NCBI RefSeq assembly: GCF_025833875.1 | Contig: NZ_JAOYOD010000001.1 | Location: 4,402,001-4,466,000 of the forward strand | DNA from: Reichenbachiella ulvae | GTDB lineage: Bacteria; Bacteroidota; Bacteroidia; Cytophagales; Cyclobacteriaceae | DNA length: 64,000 nt | Direction of reading: 5' to 3' | Shown: positions 44,755-52,537 of the stretch, in pieces | How positions within the stretch are numbered: position 1 is the stretch's first letter | Layout: the number at the start of each line of letters is the position of its first letter | The notes under the pieces: model-generated | Seen by the model: the letters and a program-made list of their open reading frames with translations, nothing else | Told to the model about the DNA's origin: nothing | The model's database searches: none | Program-made: the position numbers and the translations under genes

Positions 44755-46281
44755 TTAATGCTTAAAGTGGCGAGTTCCCGTCATTACCATCGCCAATCCA
44801 TGCTCATCACAGTAGTCAATCGACAACTGATCTTTGATGGACCCTCCTGGTTGAATCACTGCTGTAATTCCCGCTTTGTCTGCCAATTCTACACAGTCCG
44901 GGAAGGGGAAAAATGCATCTGACGCCATCACTGCTCCTTTTAGATCCATCCCAAAACTTGCTGCTTTTTCTACGGCCTGATTCAGGGCATCAACTCTTGA
45001 AGTTTGACCAGTCCCGCTGGCCAGCATCATTTCATTGTTGGCGAAAACAACGGTGTTAGATTTAGTATGCTTACAAACCTTAGAAGCAAATAGCATCGCA
45101 TCGATTTCTTCCTGACTTGGCGCTTTTTTCGTCACGGTCTTTAGATCCTCAGCAGCGTCTGTTTTCAAATCTGCATCCTGCATGATCACGCCATTCAGCA
45201 AAGTCTTGAATTGTTTCTGAACAGTAGCAACTGGTTTAATTTTAAGAATGATTCTGTTCTTTTTAGATTTTAATAATTCTAAAGCGTCAGCATCATAGTC
45301 AGGCGCGATCAGGACTTCACAAAACAATTTGTTTATCTCTTCAGCTGCATCCGCATCGATTTTTTCATTAGTCACCAGGATACCTCCAAACGCTGATATA
45401 TTGTCAGAGGAAAGGGCTCTCAAGTAAGCTTCTTTCACGTTGGCACCTTTGGCTACTCCGCAGGCATTGGTGTGCTTGATGATGGCAAAAGCCGTTTCTC
45501 CTTCAAACTCTCTGATCAAGTTGACCGCAGCGTCTACGTCTACCAGATTGTTGTAAGACAGCTCTTTTCCATTCAGTTTATCAAACAGCTCGGTTAAGTC
45601 ACCGAAAAATGCCCCTTCCTGGTGTGGGTTTTCACCATAGCGAAGTGGGCTGGCTTGTCTGATGCTTTGTTTGAATACCTCTTCCTGCCCACCTTGGTTA
45701 AAGTAGTTGAAGATGGCACTGTCGTAGTGAGAGGAGATGTCGAATGCCTTGGTGGCAAATCTTTTTCTTTGCTCTAAAGTTGTTTCGCCATTTTGTGAGG
45801 ACAGCATGTCGATTGCTTCCTGATATTGCTCCATGGAAGACACGATCAACACATCATTGAAATTCTTCGCCGCACCGCGAATCAAAGAAATCCCTCCAAT
45901 GTCGATTTTTTCAATAATGTCCTCTTCTGAAGCACCGCTGGCTACTGTCGCTTCGAATGGGTAGAGGTCTACTACCACCAAATCAATGTCTGGTATGTTG
46001 TGAGTAGCCTTTTCTTGTTTGTCGCTCTCATTGTCTCGACGGTTCAGGATGCCACCAAAAATCTTTGGATGCAAAGTTTTTACTCTTCCAGAAAAGATAG
46101 AAGGATAGTCGGTGATCTCTTCGACAGGAGTAACTGAGATACCCATGTCTTCGATGAATTTTTGCGTTCCACCAGTGCTATAAAGTTGAACATCGTTTTC
46201 TGCTAAAACCTTTACCAGGCCATCAAGATTGTCTTTGTGAAAGACGGAAATTAGTGCGGACTTAATTTTTTTTGAACCCAT
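44755..46281 (-). CDS. purH: Bifunctional AICAR formyltransferase / IMP cyclohydrolase
   Basis: A 508-residue enzyme for the last two steps of IMP synthesis. The N-terminal cyclohydrolase (MGS-like) has STGGTQKFIEDMG and SGRVKTLHPKIFGGIL. The C-terminal transformylase has RYGENPHQEGAF, KHTNACGVAKG (the Lys-His pair) and SDAFFPFPDCVELA. All recognisable catalytic elements are present. A TAGTTTTG promoter core lies 25 bp upstream. Confidence 0.97.
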   Translation of the reverse strand: MGSKKIKSALISVFHKDNLDGLVKVLAENDVQLYSTGGTQKFIEDMGISVTPVEEITDYPSIFSGRVKTLHPKIFGGILNRRDNESDKQEKATHNIPDIDLVVVDLYPFEATVASGASEEDIIEKIDIGGISLIRGAAKNFNDVLIVSSMEQYQEAIDMLSSQNGETTLEQRKRFATKAFDISSHYDSAIFNYFNQGGQEEVFKQSIRQASPLRYGENPHQEGAFFGDLTELFDKLNGKELSYNNLVDVDAAVNLIREFEGETAFAIIKHTNACGVAKGANVKEAYLRALSSDNISAFGGILVTNEKIDADAAEEINKLFCEVLIAPDYDADALELLKSKKNRIILKIKPVATVQKQFKTLLNGVIMQDADLKTDAAEDLKTVTKKAPSQEEIDAMLFASKVCKHTKSNTVVFANNEMMLASGTGQTSRVDALNQAVEKAASFGMDLKGAVMASDAFFPFPDCVELADKAGITAVIQPGGSIKDQLSIDYCDEHGLAMVMTGTRHFKH

Positions 46282-46306
46282 TTTTCTCTGCGTAAAAAAT
46301 AAGCTG

Positions 46307-46314
46307 CAAAACTA
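46307..46314 (-). promoter_or_regulatory. Bacteroidota -7 box for purH
   Basis: Reads TAGTTTTG on the minus strand, an exact TAnnTTTG match, 25 bp before the purH ATG. The -33 element is not clear. Confidence 0.45.
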
Positions 46315-46358
46315 CTTATTTAATTGAGAGAAGTACAGTTTTGATGCTAAAGATTCCC

Positions 46359-46940
46359 TTAAGCTTTATAGCTCAATACATATTCCTCTATGGCTTTTGG
46401 AAAATGTTCGTATTCCAGGGCATGGATCTTTTGAGCTAGAGATTCTGGGTCATCGGACGGGTCTATCTGTACTGAAGCCTGACGTAGGATTTTGCCATTG
46501 TCATAGATCTCATCTACCAAATGGATGGTGATGCCACTTTCTTCTTCTTGCTGGGCGATTACTGCTTGATGTACCTTGTCTCCATACATCCCCTTGCCTC
46601 CGAATTTGGGAAGTAGCGCAGGATGAACGTTGATCATTTTGTCTCTATAAGCCTGAATCAAATAGGGAGGAACTAACCACAAAAAGCCCGCTAATATGAT
46701 AAAGTCTATTTGATTCTTTTTGAGTAATTCCAGTACTTCTTCACTCTCATAAAAGGTAGGGCGGTCAAATGTATGGCTTTCTATTCCTAGGTTTTTGGCC
46801 CGCTCGAGTACAAATGCTTTCTTTTTATTAGAAAGAATCAATGACACTTCCACCTCATTGTGTTGAGCAAAGTGCTTCGAGATTTGTTCTGCGTTGGTGC
46901 CACTGCCAGAGGCGAATATGGCAAGTTTGATTTTGCTCAT
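46359..46940 (-). CDS. purN: Phosphoribosylglycinamide formyltransferase
   Basis: A 193-residue folate-dependent GAR transformylase. The ATG at 46938-46940 gives MSKIKLAIFASGSGTNAEQI; the longer upstream reading is rejected. The phosphate-binding loop GSGTNAEQI, the catalytic Asn-x-His in MINVHPALLPKF, and the catalytic Asp in LVDEIYDNGKIL are present. It is the last gene of the unit with the UbiA-type gene and the anchored unknown, starting 2 bp after the UbiA stop. Confidence 0.95.
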   Translation of the reverse strand: MSKIKLAIFASGSGTNAEQISKHFAQHNEVEVSLILSNKKKAFVLERAKNLGIESHTFDRPTFYESEEVLELLKKNQIDFIILAGFLWLVPPYLIQAYRDKMINVHPALLPKFGGKGMYGDKVHQAVIAQQEEESGITIHLVDEIYDNGKILRQASVQIDPSDDPESLAQKIHALEYEHFPKAIEEYVLSYKA

Positions 46941-46942
46941 GA

Positions 46943-47815
46943 TTAAAATTCGAGAATGACCATACTGAATATGCCTGCAACAATAAGCCACTTAGAATAA
47001 TTACTCAAGCGGGTGAAGGCAATTTTTGTGTCTGCGTGAATTAATTTCCATATGAAATGCGCATATGGAATCATCATTAATCCAAAATAGACATTCATTT
47101 CAAAATGATGAAGTCGAAATAGAAAGTAGCCCAAAGAGATGAAAAATAATAGGTTAAGTCCGTAGAGTATCCATTTGGTTTTTCTGGTACCTAAGGCTAT
47201 AGGTAGTGTTACTCCTCCAAAACTGGCATCCCCTTCCATGTCTTCTATATCCTTGATGATTTCTCGAATCAGGGTGATCCCAAAAGCAAAAAATGCATAG
47301 ACGAAAAGCAACAAGTTCAGTGACCCAAAGTATAAGGACAATACCAGAAGGGTTGTAGAAGTCATTAGTGCTACGACCAAATTACCTATGAAGGGAAGCT
47401 TCTTGAGCTGGTTAGAATACCACCATAGGAGTACGGCGCATATCAAATTGATGACACCTAAATAGAGAGACACCCATGCACCTAAGAGCACCCCTATCAA
47501 GTTCATGGCAACATGTGCGAACATCACAGGTCTTCTTCTAATGTTGCGCCCGACTATCACTTTGTCAGGTTTGTTGATCAGATCGATTTTGATGTCATAG
47601 TAGTCATTGATATAATAACCACTGGCCGCTATGATCATGGTTCCTAGCACTAAAGCAAATAATCTCGGATCTAGCAGTACATCGCTGACCGGTTTGTCAT
47701 TGTTGAGAATGAAAATAGTAGCCGCATATTGCGTAAAAAAAATGATGATAAGATTATTGACCCGACTAAGCTTAAGTGCTTCTTTCAGCAGTCGGAAGTA
47801 GGATTTTCCCTCCAT
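46943..47815 (-). CDS. UbiA-family prenyltransferase
   Basis: A 290-residue membrane enzyme with about eight helices and the two aspartate motifs of UbiA enzymes: NDYYDIKIDLINKPDK (near residue 68) and DIEDMEGD (near 197). It transfers a prenyl chain to an acceptor. Family members of this size in Bacteroidota are often annotated as geranylgeranylglycerol-phosphate geranylgeranyltransferase-like or as MenA-like; neighbours do not decide between them. It starts 7 bp after the anchored unknown. Confidence 0.88.
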   Translation of the reverse strand: MEGKSYFRLLKEALKLSRVNNLIIIFFTQYAATIFILNNDKPVSDVLLDPRLFALVLGTMIIAASGYYINDYYDIKIDLINKPDKVIVGRNIRRRPVMFAHVAMNLIGVLLGAWVSLYLGVINLICAVLLWWYSNQLKKLPFIGNLVVALMTSTTLLVLSLYFGSLNLLLFVYAFFAFGITLIREIIKDIEDMEGDASFGGVTLPIALGTRKTKWILYGLNLLFFISLGYFLFRLHHFEMNVYFGLMMIPYAHFIWKLIHADTKIAFTRLSNYSKWLIVAGIFSMVILEF

Positions 47816-47822
47816 TGGTTGA

Positions 47823-48509
47823 TTACATTTGGCCCCAATCCATTTTTAGGTCTTTTAGGGTCATGGGTTTCTTGTCCATTATAGTGGTGTCAGTGCCTAT
47901 TTCTATGGCATTGGATTTCCACCCAGCATGCTCTCGGCTAAAAGAGATGTCTTTGATATCCATTCCTGATTTGATGAGCTGATACCCAACCAGTAAAACG
48001 TCCTGATTGGTCACAGAGTCGCCAACATGAATCATGTTAGATGTATGTGTGCTCTGTAAAGGTGAGGGACGTTCGTGGATATAAAAGCCATAGTTCTGAA
48101 GGTTGAACACGCGGTTTTTGTCTTTGTCTTTGGTATAGTATCTTATGATGGTGTGTTTTACCGGGTGATCGTATTTTGGGGATTGTGCCATCAGAGCCGC
48201 GAAAAACAGAGAGTCAGATTTTTGGGTATCCTCAGGTTTCTCTTCTGGTTCTTCTTTGCTAAACAGTGGTAGGAATGGGTTTTCCTCTGTATTAGGTTCC
48301 TCAATTATATAGTCTTGTTCTGTATCCTCTGATAAGAATTCCTTCTTAAGTTCTGGACTAGAATATATAATCACCTTGTCTGATTTGAGCTCAAGTTGAT
48401 CTGCAGGATCAGATGTATCATGCGTTACAAAATACATTACGACCAGGGTTATCCCGACTGCTATCAAAGCTATGACAGGATTAAAAATGTATTCGCTCTG
48501 TTCTGACAT
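47823..48509 (-). CDS. Membrane-anchored protein of unknown function
   Basis: A 228-residue protein. One N-terminal helix (about residues 9-27, VIALIAVGITLVVMYFV) with no cleavage site suggests anchoring. An acidic, Pro- and Glu-rich linker (about 55-95) leads to a C-terminal globular unit (about 125-205) with VFNLQNYGFYIHERP, SNMIHVGDSV, LVGYQLIKSGMDIK and SNAIEIGTD. This last unit recalls the LytR_C-like fold pattern, a weak resemblance only. It heads the unit with UbiA and purN. Confidence 0.65.
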   Translation of the reverse strand: MSEQSEYIFNPVIALIAVGITLVVMYFVTHDTSDPADQLELKSDKVIIYSSPELKKEFLSEDTEQDYIIEEPNTEENPFLPLFSKEEPEEKPEDTQKSDSLFFAALMAQSPKYDHPVKHTIIRYYTKDKDKNRVFNLQNYGFYIHERPSPLQSTHTSNMIHVGDSVTNQDVLLVGYQLIKSGMDIKDISFSREHAGWKSNAIEIGTDTTIMDKKPMTLKDLKMDWGQM

Positions 48510-48646
48510 TGGCTGAAATGTTTGGTGATTATGCTGTAAAATCTTAGATAAGTGATAAAATAGATGGTTTCACAAAATCACGTGTAGAATCTAGTTAAAT
48601 GTTTCGATAAATTTAAAGGATCAATCAAGATTGTGCAAAATCTCCA

Positions 48647-48674
48647 TTGATTGCTGGATTTTTTTATATTTTTG
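48647..48674 (+). promoter_or_regulatory. Bacteroidota promoter for the FISUMP gene
   Basis: TTG at 48647-48649 (-33 element) is 17 bp upstream of TATTTTTG at 48667-48674 (TAnnTTTG, -7 box). Transcription would start near 48682, giving a leader of about 70 bases. Confidence 0.5.
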
Positions 48675-48753
48675 AGCAAGATACGTTTTATTAAGGCGTG
48701 TCTAAACTTTAAGAATTGATAGAATACCAAAACAAGAACTTAATTCAATCCAT

Positions 48754-49335
48754 ATGAAAAAATTGTTACTGTTGCTTATCGTAGTTGCTTGTGCACTATC
48801 TACTTATGCTCAGGAGGTAAGTACGTTTACTGATCCAAGGGATGGTACGGAGTATAAAGTGGTGAACTTGCAAATTGAACTTGAGGGAGGAATCTATATA
48901 GAAAGAATATGGATGGCAGAGAACCTTAATTATGAATTAGAAGGGTCGGTATGTTACAAAAACTATCCGGCATATTGCGGCAAGTATGGTCGTTTGTACG
49001 ATTGGGTTTCTGCTAAGACAGCTTGTCCAGAAGGCTGGCATCTATCTACACAGCTAGAATGGCAAGAACTAATGATCGGTTTTGGAGGCTATAAACAAGC
49101 GGGTAAGGCACTGAAAGAAGGTGGCAGTACTAACTTGAATATTCTTATGGGAGGTTTCTCTAATACAGAAGGGCAGTTCAGTGATATCGGTAAAACAGCA
49201 CACCTTTGGGATGCTGAATTAGGAGATAAAAGAACGGCTGGTTTGATTTCTCTATATGCAGACTATGATGAAGTGTCTCACGATGTAATCAAAGCCTCTA
49301 ACAAGAACAGTTGCAGATGCGTTAAGGATTATTAA
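48754..49335 (+). CDS. FISUMP-domain secreted protein
   Basis: A 193-residue exported protein (signal ends STYAQ) with the FISUMP domain (Fibrobacter succinogenes major paralogous domain): WMAENLNYELEGSVCYKN, YGRLYDWVSAKTACPEGWHLSTQLEWQEL, then GGFSNTEGQFSDIG and SCRCVKDY at the end. The conserved Cys residues likely form disulfides. The family is secreted or surface-exposed, role unknown. Its stop overlaps the stop of the convergent hflX by 4 bp, leaving no space for a terminator between them. Confidence 0.9.
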   Translation: MKKLLLLLIVVACALSTYAQEVSTFTDPRDGTEYKVVNLQIELEGGIYIERIWMAENLNYELEGSVCYKNYPAYCGKYGRLYDWVSAKTACPEGWHLSTQLEWQELMIGFGGYKQAGKALKEGGSTNLNILMGGFSNTEGQFSDIGKTAHLWDAELGDKRTAGLISLYADYDEVSHDVIKASNKNSCRCVKDY

Positions 49336-50498
49336 TAAAATTCTGGCGCCAAATAATTAGGATATATTTTCAAGTGGTGCTTTTTGACTTTCTCAAAGAG
49401 CACCCTTCTGAATTCCCCGATATTTTTCTTTTTCACTGCCGAGATAAAAATATTCGTTTTGCTCGAAGCAGTCGTATCTATACCAGCCGTAAATTCAAAA
49501 TCCCCCTCTTCTGGTGAGCCTAATTGATCAATCTTGTTATAAACCACGATTGTTTCTTTATCGCCCGCTCCCAGTTCTTCCAGTGTCTCATTTACTACCT
49601 GCATGTGCTCTTCAAAAGATGGGTGAGAAATATCTACTACATGTAGAAGGATATCCGCTTCGCGCACTTCATCCAGAGTTGACTTAAATGACTCGATGAG
49701 GTTGTGAGGTAATTTTCTAATGAACCCAACCGTATCTGATAATAGGAATGGAACTGTATTAATCACCACCTTGCGCACAGTAGAATCTACCGTCGCAAAA
49801 AGTTCATTCTTGGCATAAATGTCTTCCTTGCTAAGGATTCGCATGATAGTGGACTTGCCGACATTCGTATATCCTACTAGTGCGACTCGAACTACATTCG
49901 TTCTTGATTTTCGTCTTGTAGCTCCTTGTTTGTCGATTTTCTCTAGTTTCTTTTTGAGAACGCTGATCTGATCTCGAATCATTCGGCGGTCAGTCTCGAT
50001 CTCTTTTTCACCGGCACCTCCACGTGTACCAGTTCCCCCTCGCTGACGTTCGAGGTGAGTCCACATACGTGTCAATCGCGGCATCAAGTATTCATATCTT
50101 GCCAATTCAACCTGTGTTTTGGCCTGAGCAGTTTTTGCTCTCTTCAGGAAAATATCCAGAATTAATAAACTTCGGTCATAGATTTTGACCTTTAAGTCTC
50201 TTTCTAAGTTGCGGATTTGTGATGGAGTAAGATCATCGTCGAATATGACTATGTCGATTTCCTGATCTTTGACGTAGGTCATTATTTCTTCTAATTTTCC
50301 CTTTCCTACAAAAGATCGAACATCTGGCTTGTCCAGCTTTTGGATGAAAGTTTTAGAAGTTTCGATATCCAGAGTACTCGCCAGAAATTCCAATTCATCC
50401 AGATACTCCTGGGTTTTTTCGTCGGATTGTTTCTGTGGAGAAAGTGCAACTAGCACCGCTCTTTCAATTTCTTTTTCTGTTAGATAATAATCACCCAT
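49332..50498 (-). CDS. hflX: Ribosome-associated GTPase HflX
   Basis: A 388-residue GTPase that splits stalled 70S ribosomes under stress. The N-terminal HflX domain contains RSFVGKGKLEEI and FDDDLTPSQIRNLE, then the linker with RGGTGTRGGAGEKEIETDRR. The G domain has GYTNVGKST (G1, near 205), DTVGFI (G3) and NKID (G4). The ATG at 50496-50498 is chosen over a TTG 18 bp upstream. It is divergent from the GT4 gene. Confidence 0.95.
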   Translation of the reverse strand: MGDYYLTEKEIERAVLVALSPQKQSDEKTQEYLDELEFLASTLDIETSKTFIQKLDKPDVRSFVGKGKLEEIMTYVKDQEIDIVIFDDDLTPSQIRNLERDLKVKIYDRSLLILDIFLKRAKTAQAKTQVELARYEYLMPRLTRMWTHLERQRGGTGTRGGAGEKEIETDRRMIRDQISVLKKKLEKIDKQGATRRKSRTNVVRVALVGYTNVGKSTIMRILSKEDIYAKNELFATVDSTVRKVVINTVPFLLSDTVGFIRKLPHNLIESFKSTLDEVREADILLHVVDISHPSFEEHMQVVNETLEELGAGDKETIVVYNKIDQLGSPEEGDFEFTAGIDTTASSKTNIFISAVKKKNIGEFRRVLFEKVKKHHLKIYPNYLAPEFY

Positions 50499-50572
50499 TC
50501 CTTGAATTTTATGCAAAATTCATCAATTATCTTGATTTACTATAGTTTTACAAGAAATCCTTTACGCTCAGT

Positions 50573-51679
50573 ATGCGAGTTGTCATTTGTATCAATACTT
50601 CCTGGAATATTTTTAATTTCCGTTCGGGCCTGATCAAAGGTTTGTTGGCAAAGGGATATCAGGTGATCGCTGTAGCCCCTCAGGATGAATACTCCGACAG
50701 CCTGGTCCAAATGGGATGTGAGTTTCGCCCGGTTCAAATGCACCAAACAGGTTCGAATCCTTTTCGAGATTTTCATTTGTTTTTGGATCTCAGGAGGATA
50801 TATGCGGATGTCAAGCCGGACATCATCTATCAATATACAGTCAAACCGAATATTTATGGTTCTTTGGCTGCCCGATCATTGGGGATTCCTGTGGTCAATA
50901 ATGTAAGCGGTTTGGGCACCGTTTTTTTAAATAGGGGTCTAACTTCAAGAATTGCTAAGCTCCTATATAAACTGGCTTTTCAAAAAGCTGACCTGGTGTT
51001 TTTTCAAAACAAGGATGACAAAGCTGATTTTTTGACTCAAATCAAGTTACCACATTTGAGAACCGACTTGCTGCCTGGTTCGGGTATCGACCTTCAATCA
51101 TTCCAATCAAAAAGTGAAATATCTAACAAGCCCTTTCGCTTTTTAATGATCGCAAGGTTGATTTTGGATAAGGGGGTCGAGGAATATTTATTAGCCGCTA
51201 GAAACTTAAAAAGAGAATATCCAGAAGTTGTTTTTCAACTGTTAGGGCAACTGGATGAAAAGCATGCAAGGGGTGTTGCAAAAAAATATCTTCAGGAGTT
51301 TATCGATGACGATACCATTGAGTATTTAGGAACCAGCGATAGTGTCAAACAGCTAATAGATGAATCAACCTGTGTGGTCCTGCCTTCCTATAGGGAGGGA
51401 ACCCCAAAAACCTTGTTGGAGGCGGCAGCAATGAGCAGGCCGATCGTGACCACTGATGTGCCAGGATGTAGAGAGGTGGTAGAAGATGGCCGAAATGGCT
51501 ATCTATGTCGAGTGATGGATTGGCGAGATTTGGCAAGGAAAATGCAGAAAATGATTGAACTTCCTCCTGAAGAGTTGATGAAATTGGGAAAGAATGGTAG
51601 GCAGTATGTAGCTTCTAAGTTCGATGAGCAGTTGATCATCAATAAGTATTTGGAAGTCACAGCCAATATTCTAGAATAG
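50573..51679 (+). CDS. GT4-family glycosyltransferase
   Basis: A 368-residue GT-B enzyme. The N-terminal Rossmann half has NTSWNIFNFRSGLIKGL; the C-terminal half has the nucleotide-sugar site LPSYREGTPKTLLEAAAMSRP with the E-x7-E pair. No signal or membrane segment. It heads a run of polysaccharide genes (Wza-like, Wzc-like, CpsB-like) and probably adds a sugar to a lipid-linked precursor on the inner membrane. Confidence 0.92.
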   Translation: MRVVICINTSWNIFNFRSGLIKGLLAKGYQVIAVAPQDEYSDSLVQMGCEFRPVQMHQTGSNPFRDFHLFLDLRRIYADVKPDIIYQYTVKPNIYGSLAARSLGIPVVNNVSGLGTVFLNRGLTSRIAKLLYKLAFQKADLVFFQNKDDKADFLTQIKLPHLRTDLLPGSGIDLQSFQSKSEISNKPFRFLMIARLILDKGVEEYLLAARNLKREYPEVVFQLLGQLDEKHARGVAKKYLQEFIDDDTIEYLGTSDSVKQLIDESTCVVLPSYREGTPKTLLEAAAMSRPIVTTDVPGCREVVEDGRNGYLCRVMDWRDLARKMQKMIELPPEELMKLGKNGRQYVASKFDEQLIINKYLEVTANILE

Positions 51680-51763
51680 GTACTAGAGAAATAGCCATTC
51701 TCATTATCTTACACCATATTTGCCAAACCAGCGCTTTAATAATTATTTGCTAATAACACACTC

Positions 51764-52537
51764 GTGAACAAGCATTTGGATAGAAGCTTATTACTAGTCC
51801 TAGTCGTATTTTTGAGTTCTTGCAAGGTTTATAAGCAAGACATAATGTTCAAACTCGGCAAGGGATTTACCGAAACCGAACTTTCTACGGCGGTCATGCA
51901 GGCCGAGCGCAATTATGTCATTCAAAAAAATGATTACCTCACCATAGATGTCTTTACCAACAAAGGTGAGCGAATAATCGACCCTAATTTTGAGCTACAG
52001 CAAAACATGGGTAACCAAAGACGCGCTCAGCAAGATTTCAAATATTTGGTGCAGCAGGATGGGACTGTGAAGTTGCCTATAGTGGGCCAAATAGAACTAG
52101 ATAGTTTGACTCTAAATCAAGCAGAAACTCTATTGGAGGTCGAGTACAATGCTTACTACAAGGACTCATTCGTCAAGTTAAGTTATACAAACAAGAGAGT
52201 TGTCCTTTTAGGAGCCTTGGGAGGTCAGATCGTACCTCTAATCAATGAAAACATGAGCCTGATAGAGGTGCTGGCTATGGCTGGTGGTCTAGACATGGGC
52301 GCAAAGGCACAAAATATAAAAATCATTAGAGGTGATTTGACCAATCCCGAAGTATATCAAATTAACTTAAGCAGTCTTGCAGGAATGCAAGGCACTATGC
52401 TGAACATGGAGCCTGGGGACATTGTTTATGTAGAGCCATGGAGAAGACCTTGGCTTGAGGTCACTAGGGATATCGCACCGCTATTGAGTTTAATGAGTAG
52501 TACTTTGGCACTCATCTTAGTACTTCAAAATTTTTAG
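51764..52537 (+). CDS. Polysaccharide export lipoprotein (Wza-like)
   Basis: A 257-residue lipoprotein (lipobox SSC, Cys20; GTG start at 51764). The poly_export domain (YVIQKNDYLTIDVFTNKG, VQQDGTVKLPIVGQIELDSLT) is followed by an SLBB-like domain (VVLLGALGGQIVPLINENMSLIEVLAMAGG). A C-terminal hydrophobic helix (LLSLMSSTLALILVLQNF) could cross the outer membrane, as the Wza C-terminal helix does. It forms the exit pore for polysaccharide. The kinase gene starts directly after its stop codon. Confidence 0.93.
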   Translation: MNKHLDRSLLLVLVVFLSSCKVYKQDIMFKLGKGFTETELSTAVMQAERNYVIQKNDYLTIDVFTNKGERIIDPNFELQQNMGNQRRAQQDFKYLVQQDGTVKLPIVGQIELDSLTLNQAETLLEVEYNAYYKDSFVKLSYTNKRVVLLGALGGQIVPLINENMSLIEVLAMAGGLDMGAKAQNIKIIRGDLTNPEVYQINLSSLAGMQGTMLNMEPGDIVYVEPWRRPWLEVTRDIAPLLSLMSSTLALILVLQNF

